A stretch of DNA of 54,258 nt from Mesostigma viride (lineage: Eukaryota; Streptophyta; Mesostigmatophyceae; Mesostigmatales; Mesostigmataceae). This document shows, in pieces, positions 23,807-32,623 of the stretch (positions are counted from its first letter, which is position 1; the number at the start of each line of letters is the position of its first letter). The notes under the pieces are model-generated. The model was not told the origin of the DNA and did no database searches. It saw only the letters and a program-made list of their open reading frames with translations. The stretch lies in NCBI GenBank assembly GCA_009746045.1, contig RPFO01000296.1, positions 1,168,739-1,222,996 of the forward strand. The letters run 5' to 3'. A program made the translations under genes and the position numbers.

Positions 23807-24547
23807 TCACAGTTTGACAGAGGCGGCCATCTCGTGCAGGCTCTTGCACGGATCGAAGGTGGCATCCAAGTCCAGATCGTCAAAGTTGCAGCCGAAGAAC
23901 GTGTCATCCACGTCCAGATCCTGGCGGGGGGACTTGCTCCCCACCTCCTCCTCCTCCTCGGAGGAGGTGTAAGAGTACGAGGGGACGGAGCCTTCGAAAT
24001 CGCTCATCTCGTGATCGGAAGGAGCCTGCTCCTCCTCCTCCTGCTCCTCCTCCTCGACTTGGTCGACAGAAACGGGGGCCTCGCGATTTTCCCTGTCCAT
24101 CCGGGCCAAACGGGCATTCTCCAGCTCGCGAGCGGCGTTTTCGCGGCCCAAAATCTCGTCGCGAGTCACCACCCAGGCGGCAAGCGGGTTGCCGCGAGAG
24201 AAATCGGAGCACCGCATGGAGAGTCTGGGCAGATCCTTGACTCTGGCGCCCATCCCGTCGTGCGGGGGCTTGAAATCGCGGCGGCGGCGGGAGGGAACGC
24301 ACACCTTCTTGGGGGCGGGGAAGTTCTCGTCACGGGGCGTTTCGAAGAGCCCCATTTCGTGCTTCATCCGCTGCCATAGCTCCTCCTCCATCCTCTGCTT
24401 CTCGGCCTTGTTGCGCTTTGCGTTGGCGAGGCGTTTGGAGCGGCACTTGGAACAGCGACTCGTGCGCTTGCAACCGCGCTTGGGGAGGAACTCGTCGCTG
24501 TCCTTCGGGAAACGCAGGCCGCAATCGCGGCAGGCCGCAGTCGCCAT
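23807..24547 (-). CDS. zinc-finger protein with acidic C-terminal domain; candidate transcription regulator (246 aa)
   Basis: The start is ATG at 24547. Residues 7-37 contain C-x2-C (CRDC) followed by RCSKC, resembling the small zinc ribbon 'CxxCG..F......CxxCR' found beside HNH/endonuclease VII-type proteins. A basic segment follows (RLANAKRNKAEK). The middle is charged, with VPSRRRRDFKP about residue 85. The C-terminal third is strongly acidic (EEEEQEEEEQ, SSEEEEEVGS) and ends with alternating acidic and hydrophobic residues (NFDDLDLDATFD), a composition typical of acidic activation domains. Function as an activator is inference. The TATA box (TATAAAA on the coding strand) is at 24622-24628, 75 nt upstream, with a CT-repeat leader. 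Confidence 0.65.
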   Translation of the reverse strand: MATAACRDCGLRFPKDSDEFLPKRGCKRTSRCSKCRSKRLANAKRNKAEKQRMEEELWQRMKHEMGLFETPRDENFPAPKKVCVPSRRRRDFKPPHDGMGARVKDLPRLSMRCSDFSRGNPLAAWVVTRDEILGRENAARELENARLARMDRENREAPVSVDQVEEEEQEEEEQAPSDHEMSDFEGSVPSYSYTSSEEEEEVGSKSPRQDLDVDDTFFGCNFDDLDLDATFDPCKSLHEMAASVKL

Positions 24548-24621
24548 GGCAGGAAATGGAAAGGGTTCGAGAGCGTGAGAGAGAGAGAGCGAGAGTGCGT
24601 GCGACGAGGAGGGCGGCGGGG

Positions 24622-24850
24622 TTTTATACCCGCGCGGTGCTCGCCTCGCCGCGTGAAAAAATTACGCGGTCGGCGGTTAGGTTCCGTTACGTGTCCGTGG
24701 ACACTTATTCGGGCGCGAGACGCGCCACGTCTCCTCCGAAAACCGTTACTTCCCGTGCCGGGCCGCGGTTACGGACGGACCAAACGGCGGTTACGCGCCG
24801 ACCGCCAGCCGTAACGGTACCACGGGACGACCCAGAGACGGTGCACCGCA
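24622..24850 (-). promoter_or_regulatory. TATA box and GGTTAC/TAACGG box cluster
   Basis: TATAAAA (coding strand) lies at 24622-24628. Upstream, GGTTA/GTTAC-containing words recur at about 24675, 24683, 24743, 24768 and 24789, with TAACGG at 24810, and CCACGGGA at about 24819. The motifs are those of the other three promoters in 18-20.6 kb, which argues that the four genes form one regulatory group. Confidence 0.5.
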
Positions 24851-24944
24851 GGGGGGCCTGGGAGGGACCCAAGGGACCCAAGGGGGGGGGGCGCTGGAGG
24901 GGGCCGAGGGAATTAAAAACACGTATTCTGTTGTAACTGCGGCG

Positions 24945-25892
24945 ATGGAGGAATTGGACGACAGGGGGTTTCTCGTTATGAGGGGCGCGCTGGCAGAATC
25001 GGATATTAAAGAAGGAGTAGCGTGCATTCGCAAGAATGAAGTCGATTACGCGGCTATGGAGTCCTTCATCCGTCAAAGAATGTTGCAGAGCGTTCGACAA
25101 CGGCTCGCGTGGGGCAAAGTCGATTTCGTCAAATTTCGAGTGAGCGACAACAACAACTCTGCGGATGCGTCGAGTTTCCACAGAGATATCATTTATCAGG
25201 GTCGCGAAAATCCGTTTACTCCGCCGTTTTACACGTGTCTCACGTATCTGGACACGACAGTGATGGAACTCATCCCCGGATCTCACAAACGAGTCGCCTA
25301 TTCTTGGCTTGAACTCCCGAGTCTGCACGCAAGCCGATTGCAACTAGAACTGAATCCCGGAGACCTGCTCGTGTTTCACTCTTCTCTTCTTCACCGCGGA
25401 GTGTTCACTGAGAAGCTAGAACATCGGCGTTTGGTGCAGGTTTTCGAGGTTTTTCTGGACCCGAAGTGCCTCTCCACCGTCGTGCACGTCAGAGGCAGGG
25501 AAGCATACAGTGATTTCATGATCCGAGCGAGTCGCACGGGAGGAATTGTAAAGTCCCTGATCGATTATCTCGCGTTTGCGAACGCTGCAAGGGGTTACGG
25601 CGTGGGATTTAAAATTCCAGAGAAGTGCGGATTGGATAACACGCTGTATTTCTCGTCCGAGGGGCTCAGAGATAGGGTGGAGATCAAGTCGGGGACGTGG
25701 CAGGAAATAAACAAGTACGTGATGAACTCGCGACTTGACTTGAGGGATCTTCCAGACGAGTCGTATTCGACGTACAATTTTCACGTGTTCATTCGAACAC
25801 CGTTGGTGTTTATGATCGTGATCACGCTGCTTTTGGCGCTGACGGGAGTGTACGGGTTCACAAAATTGTACCGTAATGTTCGGAATGTCTAA
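24945..25892 (+). CDS. PhyH-like Fe(II)/2-oxoglutarate dioxygenase with C-terminal membrane anchor (315 aa)
   Basis: The jelly-roll dioxygenase signature is visible: HRD at residues 79-81 (metal-binding H-x-D), LIPGSHKR at 109-116, the strand NPGDLLVFHSSLLHRG at 137-152 with the distal histidine H150, and R162 at the position that usually binds 2-oxoglutarate. This matches the phytanoyl-CoA hydroxylase (PhyH) superfamily, whose members hydroxylate small molecules or proteins. The substrate cannot be told. A hydrophobic segment at about residues 287-307 (LVFMIVITLLLALTGVYGF) with a short basic tail indicates tail anchoring, which is unusual for the family. The start ATG follows GGCG. Related dioxygenases occur in several large DNA viruses. 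The gene is intact. Confidence 0.8.
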   Translation: MEELDDRGFLVMRGALAESDIKEGVACIRKNEVDYAAMESFIRQRMLQSVRQRLAWGKVDFVKFRVSDNNNSADASSFHRDIIYQGRENPFTPPFYTCLTYLDTTVMELIPGSHKRVAYSWLELPSLHASRLQLELNPGDLLVFHSSLLHRGVFTEKLEHRRLVQVFEVFLDPKCLSTVVHVRGREAYSDFMIRASRTGGIVKSLIDYLAFANAARGYGVGFKIPEKCGLDNTLYFSSEGLRDRVEIKSGTWQEINKYVMNSRLDLRDLPDESYSTYNFHVFIRTPLVFMIVITLLLALTGVYGFTKLYRNVRNV

Positions 25893-25894
25893 AT

Positions 25895-26197
25895 GAATCT
25901 TTTTGCATCAAAAACTGGTGGAGGCTTGAGAGCGTGCGCGAGTTCGCTGAAGAATTGAAGTCCGACATCGAGGGTCCTCTCACATCTGAGACGACCACCA
26001 ACACGGTATATGAAGAGGTCACTACCGGCTTAAACGACGAGCGCGGGTATTGGATTCATCCCCGTCTCGTCGCCCAGATGGCAGCATGGCTGAGTCCCAA
26101 ATTTGCCGTCAAGGCAGGGTCGTGGGTAGACCGCATCCTGTCGATCCAAAAGATCTGCGAGTCGTACGGTATAACCGTCACTTCTGAAACTCTGTGA
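25895..26197 (+). CDS. short KilA-N domain protein or fragment
   Basis: The frame from about 25900 encodes a KilA-N-type C-terminal half: NWWRLESVREFAEEL, then YWIHPRLVAQMAAWLSPKF and WVDRIL. It aligns with residues ~66-146 of the next gene (26346-27392). There is no in-frame ATG; an ATG at 25894, two bases after the dioxygenase stop codon, is out of frame by a single missing base. So it is either a short KilA-N gene with a one-base consensus error near its start, or a 5'-truncated duplicate. The upstream part of the domain (about 60 residues) is absent in either case. Confidence 0.6.
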   Translation, partial: ESFCIKNWWRLESVREFAEELKSDIEGPLTSETTTNTVYEEVTTGLNDERGYWIHPRLVAQMAAWLSPKFAVKAGSWVDRILSIQKICESYGITVTSETL

Positions 26198-26345
26198 AAG
26201 AGATAGTAAGCTATTTATATATATTTAATGAATCTTTCCACATCCTGATGACATCGGCGTCTTCGCACTCAGTGTCTATAAGTTTGTCTTGCGTTAGTGT
26301 GAGCCCTGACTCTGCTTCCATCATTCTCGGATAGAACGATCGGCC

Positions 26346-27392
26346 ATGGCTCTTCACATCCCTCGAACCTCTTTTACCCACCCGCTTTTTGTAATGGCCA
26401 GCGAGAACGCCAAGCACTGGATATTCACTCTTAAAAACCTTCCTGGTTTCACGGTGGACGAAAAGAAGGAAGTCAAAGTCCGGAAAATCGACCGTTTAAT
26501 CCTCGGGAGGGATCTTTGCCACGCAGCTTCAAATGGCACCAAAGCATTCAAGGACTGGTGGAGGGGCGACAACGCACAAGCGTTTGCGAGGTCGTTAGAA
26601 AGACGTCTCGGGGGTCGAGGAGGAAACGCTCCGACCTTGACAAGCGTCTCTGAGACCGTGGCAACCGGTCCAAACGACAATCGCGGCGTGTGGATCCACC
26701 CGAAGCTTGTGAACTCGTTGGCGATGTGGATCAGTCCAGACTTTGCCATCGAGGCCATGGACTGGGTGGACCGCATCCTGGCGGGAGACATCACCATGAT
26801 GGAGGTAGTGCGAGACGCTCACGACGCGGCCCACGGCACCACGACGACGGTCGCAATCAAAACCGAACTCGGCGAGTCTCGCAAGCGTCCGAACTACGTG
26901 GAGCCTGTCCGAACGCTCCCTCCGAGCATGCGCGTGATTGCCAAGGATACCCAACACAAGTTCGGCGACTTCGTGTCCTCCGTCCTGCCTAAAGAACGAA
27001 TCGGCACCATGATGATGTTCTTGGGAGACAAGGCCTGCGAGGCGGCAACAGGAGACACGGCGAGTGCGCTTAAGCGACTTAATGGTATCAACACTGGCAG
27101 CGCTCGAGACGTGATGAACGACGAGCAGCTCGAAAACGTCGATTACTTCATGCGCAAAGTCATGAGACGCGCAAAAGCTGCTGGGGATCAAGTCGACCTT
27201 CACGAGATTGCAGTCGACGTGAAGAGAGACATGGCGACGTTCGTCGCGCCTTCGACGGGGCCCACGCCGCAAGAGATCGTGAAGAAGAACAAGCAAGACA
27301 TGAAAGACGATTTGTCTGTCACGCGCCCTTTGAACGTCGAGAGGTTCACGAGGCGCGCCTTGATCAAAAGCGCGCAAGAGTCGGCCGTCTGA
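26346..27392 (+). CDS. KilA-N domain protein (348 aa)
   Basis: Residues ~45-146 form a KilA-N domain: a basic strand (VKVRKIDRLILGRDLC), WWRGDNAQAFARSLE, the diagnostic GVWIHPKLVNSLAMWISPDF at 114-133 and WVDRIL at 140-145. KilA-N is a DNA-binding module common in bacteriophages and in large nucleocytoplasmic DNA viruses, where it is often multi-copy. The C-terminal ~200 residues are charged and helical, without a recognised domain; several Bro/KilA-N proteins have unrelated C-terminal extensions. An alternative start is the second ATG at 26394 (MASENAK). A paralogous domain lies immediately upstream. The gene is intact. Confidence 0.85.
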   Translation: MALHIPRTSFTHPLFVMASENAKHWIFTLKNLPGFTVDEKKEVKVRKIDRLILGRDLCHAASNGTKAFKDWWRGDNAQAFARSLERRLGGRGGNAPTLTSVSETVATGPNDNRGVWIHPKLVNSLAMWISPDFAIEAMDWVDRILAGDITMMEVVRDAHDAAHGTTTTVAIKTELGESRKRPNYVEPVRTLPPSMRVIAKDTQHKFGDFVSSVLPKERIGTMMMFLGDKACEAATGDTASALKRLNGINTGSARDVMNDEQLENVDYFMRKVMRRAKAAGDQVDLHEIAVDVKRDMATFVAPSTGPTPQEIVKKNKQDMKDDLSVTRPLNVERFTRRALIKSAQESAV

Positions 27393-27435
27393 TCCCGACA
27401 CGTGTAGTTTTTTTGAAGTGAATTAGTATGCGATC

Positions 27436-27852
27436 ATGAAGTGCGGACGCACGACGGCTAAGGGAGGAAGATGCGCGATTGTTGTGAAGAAGGGGAGCCA
27501 ATGTCGGTTTCATGGGAAGCCGAAACACCGCGGGGCGAGCACAAAGACAAAACGTCGTCGAATCAGACACGTGGCACGCGGAGGCAATACGGTCGCGAAC
27601 GTCCCGATGTCCAACGTTTCCCACGACTCCAACCGAACGCGCTCAGGGTCTGGTACCCATAGACCCGGGGAGATACAATTCATTGATGATCCTCCCCAGC
27701 AGTTGGTCCAAGGGCGCATCCTGCCTGACGGCGAGGCGACCGTGCCGATTTCTAACTTAAACACCCCGCCCAGGACCGGCGGGTACGGTGCTCACCAGGA
27801 CAACGAGGAATTGCGTGACACTGCGACCTCGCAATATAGACCACTTCGGTAG
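27436..27852 (+). CDS. protein with N-terminal C-C-C-H mini-motif, paralogue 1 (138 aa)
   Basis: The N-terminus reads MKCGRTTAKGGRC, then QCRFHGK, giving C-x8-C-x9-C-x2-H, the pattern of the small zinc-binding motif seen in DUF5763-like phage and viral proteins. A very basic stretch follows (TKTKRRRIRH), then a polar, probably disordered tail. The gene at 37545-38303 shares the same N-terminal motif with near-identical spacing but has an unrelated, longer body. DNA or RNA binding is plausible; the exact role is unknown. Confidence 0.65.
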   Translation: MKCGRTTAKGGRCAIVVKKGSQCRFHGKPKHRGASTKTKRRRIRHVARGGNTVANVPMSNVSHDSNRTRSGSGTHRPGEIQFIDDPPQQLVQGRILPDGEATVPISNLNTPPRTGGYGAHQDNEELRDTATSQYRPLR

Positions 27853-27881
27853 GGCCGGTTGATATTTAATTTCTGAATAAA

Positions 27882-30800
27882 TCATGCATTTTTCTTGCAA
27901 CACTGAGTCTCGTACGCGCTCCTACTCGCTGTGCCCTTGAGCTCGCCCGTTACTAGCTGCTTCCTCGTGATCTGAAACCGCATGCGTCTGTACACGCGCA
28001 CGAAACGGTCCCTTTCGCACGTGTTGAGGTCCATCAACTTGAACGTCTTCTTGTCCCGAAGCGCGTACGCGTTCAGATGCTGGTCGATAGCGATCGGGTT
28101 GTTCCCTCCGTCCGCCAGAAAGTCGATCAGATTACCGCCCGATAGCGTCTTGAATTCGTACCGATGCGCCCCGATGTACGCGAAACGCGATTTTGAGACG
28201 CGGACGAGCACGCCGTTGTCTCTCGAGCTCGCATCAGCGTCTAATCCTACGCAAACATCACAAGTTTTCGCGCGATAGCGTGCGAGAGCCTTACAGTCAC
28301 CCGTGACGTCGACGATCGTGACTGTGTCGTCGGGGTGGGTGCATATGAGCGAGCGGAGGCCGTCCATGTCGATGTAAATCATGTTCTTTTTTTGAATATT
28401 TGTCGATTTACTCGGGTGAAAAACCCCGGGATTCTTTTCGGCGACGTACATATACGCATTGACAATGTCGTCGCTCAATGGTACGACACCAGAGAATTGC
28501 TTCCCGCCAAAAACGAGACCTTGAGACGCAGTGTCAATTATACCTTTTGGGTCGCCTTTTCTAGCCAACGCTATTCGACTAAAGTTTCGAAGTTTGTTAG
28601 AAGCTCTTGTATTTTGTCCTAAAATAGATTCGCTACCACGCGAGATCGCTATCGCGGCCACAAGTTTGTCTTTATCGTAATCTTTTCTCGAGATGATTTT
28701 TTCTAAATCCTGAGGAAGTTTCTGATCGCCGCTGTAGGAAAAAGAGAGTGCTTCGGGGTCCGCGGCTATCTTTGCCTTCCAAGTGCTTTGGGGGTTTTTG
28801 CCTTGTGCCGCTCTCTCTTTCTCCTTTCTTTCTGTGGCCTCTTTCTTTACCAAGTAGCTTGCAATTTCTTTTGTAACAGCTCCTGTCAGCTTGTCGTATT
28901 TGTCTTCGATAAACGACGGCAATGAATCTCTTTCTTGTTTGGATAATTCAGTCCCGTCGTCTTTTTTGTCCGGCTTCTGCGTCATCGTTTCCCGGACGAC
29001 ATCTTCGCCAGCGTAACGAGTGATGAAGTCTTCCATCAGCTGACTAGCGATCACGTCGCGAACTTTATTAAGAATTGCAAGGAGGCCGAAGTCCTTGGCT
29101 GTGGCCTTTTGACCTTGAGCAGGCGTTTTAGATTGAGTGGGCAGAGCCCCACCTGGAGGGGGCGGAGGGCCGACTTTTCGGGGCAGAGGCCCATCTGGAG
29201 GGGGCGGAGGGCCGACTTTTCGGGGCAGAGGCCCATCTGGAGGGGGCGGAGGGCCGACTTTTCGGGGCAGAGGCCCATCTGGAGGGGGCGGAGGGGGGCC
29301 ATTTTGGTTTAGGGTTTGGCCTGGGCCTGGAGTGGGCATCTTTGGTTTTGGATTTGGCTTAAAAGTGATATTTGACACTCCTTCCAGCGCAAAATCTTCG
29401 TTTTTATATAAATTTGGAATTTCTAGCTTTTCGCTCGCACCAGTCGTAGAAAAATGATTTTTCAGATACTCGAGCATTTTTGAATTTAAAATCGGAACTT
29501 CGGATCGTTGCATACCAATCATAGGTCGAACCAGGTATTTACCTTCGTTTTTTAAAAGCATGTCAGCAATCCATGCGTCATCTAGTCGTTTCTTGATTTC
29601 ATCAAAAGTCGGTTTTAGTTGATTGATTGGGATGTATTTGTTTTCTTCCTTGTTCGGCGGGATATACTCGCGCTGGTCTGGATTTAGAAACTCAGCTATA
29701 ATCGTTTTGATTTTTATTGTATCTTGGGGTTTCAAGTCGCCTGGGTTCTTTAAGCGTTCAGCTAGATACAGCAGGGTTTTGGGAGGCAAGTAAAAATCGG
29801 TGAATCCATCTTTTGTTTCCACATTGATGTCTGGATTATCCACAGCAGCTTTCAGCTTTTTAAACTCGACAGGCTTGTTTTCTATGTCCTCATACAACCT
29901 CTTCGCCATTTGAGAGTATGTCTGCGGGAATTCAACGGGTTTGTCGCCTCCGGACCGATATTTTGCATTTGTTTTCACCGCAGTCGCAAAGATTGATCTC
30001 ATGTATTGAAACAGTTCAGAGTCGGACGGGTCTCCGTCGGATTTATCTCTGAATTTAAAAGTAGGGTCGACTTTAGTCACATCGCCTTCAACCGCGGCTT
30101 TCAGGATTGCTAGTTCTTTTTCAGGGCGCGGTTTCATTTTCTGTTTCTCTTTAGTTGCTGACGGCAAGTCCTTTTTTGCGTCTTCTTTGTGGAGAATTTC
30201 CCACTGTTCCGGTGTAAGTTGTGCCCATTTCGGAAGTCGGGCATAAATATCATTCAAAGCTTTTTCGACGTCGGTTTGTAGGCCCTTGTAGAACATTCCC
30301 GAAGTAGGCTTACTTGAAGTAGTTTTTCCTGCTCCGAGTGGTGAGGGCCTAGGCAGACCGGATTTAAAAGGCGCACCCGGGGGCTTTGGTAGATTGGGCG
30401 GCACACCCGGGGGTTTAGGTGGACCGAGTGTTGGAGGGTTAGGTGGTGGAGGAGGTGGACCACCCGGTTGGTCAGGTGGTGGAGGAGGTTTAGGTGGACC
30501 ACCCGGAGGGTTAGGTGGTGGAGGAGGTTTAGGTTGACCAGTGGAGTTTAGCGAATTTTTCACGCTAGGCGTACCTGTCGGTTTAGAATCTTCCAAGACT
30601 TCTGGCTTGTCAGGAACGGGGTTGCGTAAAGCATTGATTCGTTTTTCGATTGCCTGAAGTGATTTCTTTTGGGTCTTCAAGTCTTCTCGTTTGAGCATTT
30701 TCTCCAGTGCATTAATAGCTTGTTTTGTTCGGTCTTCTAAAATATTTTTTGCGAAATCGTCCAAAGTGTACAAGCCTTTCGCCATCTCATAATCGGCTGT

Positions 30801-31958
30801 GACGGACCTCTTGATTTCTTCTTTTTTTCCAATGCGCGTATTTTCTTGTTTCAAAATGTTTTCGATGATTTTTTTTGACAATTTGTGCATCGCCAAAGTT
30901 TGATCTCTAGTTTTTTCGTCATAGTTATTCGGGTCAACTTTGAAAATGGCTCTTTTTGAAAATTCAGAGTCCAATTGTCGAAGCCTTTCTGACAATTCTT
31001 GGCTTCTTTTTTCCTTTAACTTTTCTATTTTGTCTATCATGAAAGGAAATTCCTCTCTAAAAATTTCAGTGTCGAATTCGATATCTGTTTGAAGCCGTCT
31101 CAATTCATCAATTTTATATGTCAACGCCTCGCCTTTTCCGCTTGTCACCCAATCCTTTCCTTTCTCGTTTACGATGTCTTCGAATATTCTTTCGTATTTA
31201 GAATCCATAGTTTTTTTCAACTCTTCGTTCCACCGATCGACTTCTTCGAATCCATCCGCAAACCATTCTTCAATTTCGTCATCTTCGTTTTCGATTTTGT
31301 CCGGTCGGTGTGGCATTATCCATTTTTGTTCATCGACTCTTTTTAACGGCTTTATTGATTCATTCGGCTCTTCGATGATATGTTTCGGTTCTTCTTTTTC
31401 TTGTACGATTGGTTCTGATGGTGATAAGTTTTCTTCTTCAACAGGGTTAGCGGCACTTTTTTCCTCAGGAGCAGGTTTGCTCGGCGTCTCCGATGTTTCG
31501 GGCAAGGAAATGTCAGGCGACCGCCCCTTAGGAGAATCAGATTTTGAGGAAGATGGCGCTGGCACTTCTGTTTTTTCGGGCAACGAAAGGTCACGCGACT
31601 CAGATTTTGAAGAAGATGCTGTAAGCGAGGGGGGTGAATCAGGCGAGGGAGGCCTGGGCGAGTCTGGCGAATGTCCCTTGGGGGTAGCGGGTTTCGAAGA
31701 AGATGTAGGCGAGGGAGGCCTGGGTAAGTCAGGCAAATGTCCCTTGGGGGAAGCGGATTTTGAAGAAGATGCTGTTGGCGAGTCAGGTATCGGCGAAGGG
31801 CTACTTGCACTTACAAGTTCTTCGTTCGACACCCCGCTAAACCAGCTTGCGCCATGAAGTCGCTTTTCGCTGTATGGGTTCAGATTTCCTGTCAAACGAA
31901 AGGGCGAGATGCGTATAGGGCGGTTTCGAAAAGGCGTTGTGTCTAAACTAGGTGGCAT
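27882..31958 (-). CDS. giant Pro/Ser-rich protein with formin-like proline tracts (~1358 aa)
   Basis: The start is ATG at 31958 (MPPSLDTTPF); an upstream in-frame GTG is not needed. Residues 1-45 carry the N-terminal motif NPYSEKRLHGASWF, shared with two other long proteins in the window. Residues ~50-170 are imperfect repeats of DSPxxSSSKSxSPKG(H/R), acid and Ser-rich. A helical, highly charged middle (~200-450) precedes long proline tracts (PPPPPNPPGGPPKPP near residue 480; four 14-residue repeats of PPPPDGPLPRKVGP, encoded by a 42-bp DNA repeat at about 29150-29300). The last ~300 residues look folded and contain a C-x2-C (CDVC) and a mixed alpha/beta segment. The frame is intact over 4 kb. 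A scaffolding, tegument-like or cytoskeleton-interacting role is possible, but this is inference. Confidence 0.75.
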   Translation of the reverse strand: MPPSLDTTPFRNRPIRISPFRLTGNLNPYSEKRLHGASWFSGVSNEELVSASSPSPIPDSPTASSSKSASPKGHLPDLPRPPSPTSSSKPATPKGHSPDSPRPPSPDSPPSLTASSSKSESRDLSLPEKTEVPAPSSSKSDSPKGRSPDISLPETSETPSKPAPEEKSAANPVEEENLSPSEPIVQEKEEPKHIIEEPNESIKPLKRVDEQKWIMPHRPDKIENEDDEIEEWFADGFEEVDRWNEELKKTMDSKYERIFEDIVNEKGKDWVTSGKGEALTYKIDELRRLQTDIEFDTEIFREEFPFMIDKIEKLKEKRSQELSERLRQLDSEFSKRAIFKVDPNNYDEKTRDQTLAMHKLSKKIIENILKQENTRIGKKEEIKRSVTADYEMAKGLYTLDDFAKNILEDRTKQAINALEKMLKREDLKTQKKSLQAIEKRINALRNPVPDKPEVLEDSKPTGTPSVKNSLNSTGQPKPPPPPNPPGGPPKPPPPPDQPGGPPPPPPNPPTLGPPKPPGVPPNLPKPPGAPFKSGLPRPSPLGAGKTTSSKPTSGMFYKGLQTDVEKALNDIYARLPKWAQLTPEQWEILHKEDAKKDLPSATKEKQKMKPRPEKELAILKAAVEGDVTKVDPTFKFRDKSDGDPSDSELFQYMRSIFATAVKTNAKYRSGGDKPVEFPQTYSQMAKRLYEDIENKPVEFKKLKAAVDNPDINVETKDGFTDFYLPPKTLLYLAERLKNPGDLKPQDTIKIKTIIAEFLNPDQREYIPPNKEENKYIPINQLKPTFDEIKKRLDDAWIADMLLKNEGKYLVRPMIGMQRSEVPILNSKMLEYLKNHFSTTGASEKLEIPNLYKNEDFALEGVSNITFKPNPKPKMPTPGPGQTLNQNGPPPPPPDGPLPRKVGPPPPPDGPLPRKVGPPPPPDGPLPRKVGPPPPPGGALPTQSKTPAQGQKATAKDFGLLAILNKVRDVIASQLMEDFITRYAGEDVVRETMTQKPDKKDDGTELSKQERDSLPSFIEDKYDKLTGAVTKEIASYLVKKEATERKEKERAAQGKNPQSTWKAKIAADPEALSFSYSGDQKLPQDLEKIISRKDYDKDKLVAAIAISRGSESILGQNTRASNKLRNFSRIALARKGDPKGIIDTASQGLVFGGKQFSGVVPLSDDIVNAYMYVAEKNPGVFHPSKSTNIQKKNMIYIDMDGLRSLICTHPDDTVTIVDVTGDCKALARYRAKTCDVCVGLDADASSRDNGVLVRVSKSRFAYIGAHRYEFKTLSGGNLIDFLADGGNNPIAIDQHLNAYALRDKKTFKLMDLNTCERDRFVRVYRRMRFQITRKQLVTGELKGTASRSAYETQCCKKNA

Positions 31959-32048
31959 AGAGACTATCAACTTAGGACACACATAAATTTGTTCGGATCT
32001 TTGTCTTCACTTCTTGTTCTTCGACCTAATTCCCGATAACATCAATAG

Positions 32049-32623
32049 TGTCAGGATATGCCCCAATATGCCTGACAGTTTTTTTATTGAGTGTGCTAGT
32101 TTCGGGTATACCGGAACTTATATGACTACTTTCTTCTACATTCTACTAAATATATTAGTTAGCTAAATATATTAGCTAGCTGACATCCGTACCCTAGTGG
32201 TACTGTACCCAGTGGTACTGTAACCAGTGGTACTGTAACCAGTGGTACTGTAACCAGTGGTACTGTAGCCAGTGGACTGTAGCCGTCTGACAAAATTTGC
32301 CTGGCTCCGCGCTACGCGCCGACCCTATGTTCACTAAGTGCTGCCCTGGAGGCGCAATGTCCTTGTACTTGCATACTAGTGATCTGACGCATCATTTTAG
32401 TGTTGGTGTAAGCCACCCACTTGTGTGTGGCGGCTGGATGCACTTTAACTTATACCGTAGATTATTTCCAGATCGACGGATACTGCGACAGTGTGTTTTT
32501 CCACTTAATGTTGCCCCTGCAATTGTCATGGCTACCCGTTTGTACGCCGACTCAAAGTCAATATATAAAATCAGTAAAGCATTATTCGATCTTTAAGCCT
32601 GCCACCTGTCTTACATTTTGACA
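32049..32623 (+). repeat. left LTR
   Basis: A 575-bp terminal repeat with TG...CA ends. It contains five or six copies of a 16-bp unit, CCAGTGGTACTGTAAC, at about 32200-32280, likely in U3, and a TATA-like TATATAAAA at about 32561-32569. A 99-codon open frame (32297-32596) recurs unchanged in the right LTR and is not considered a gene. Confidence 0.93.

Noticed and set aside
26211-26417. 68-codon minus-strand frame before the KilA-N gene
   Set aside because: The C-terminal half looks protein-like (MMEAESGLTLTQDKL) but it overlaps the KilA-N start and has no supporting context.
26595-27401. 268-codon minus-strand frame
   Set aside because: It is antisense to the KilA-N gene, with no motif of its own.
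32297-32596. 99-codon frame identical at 32297 and 33898
   Set aside because: It is part of the LTR and its exact duplication follows from the LTR duplication.
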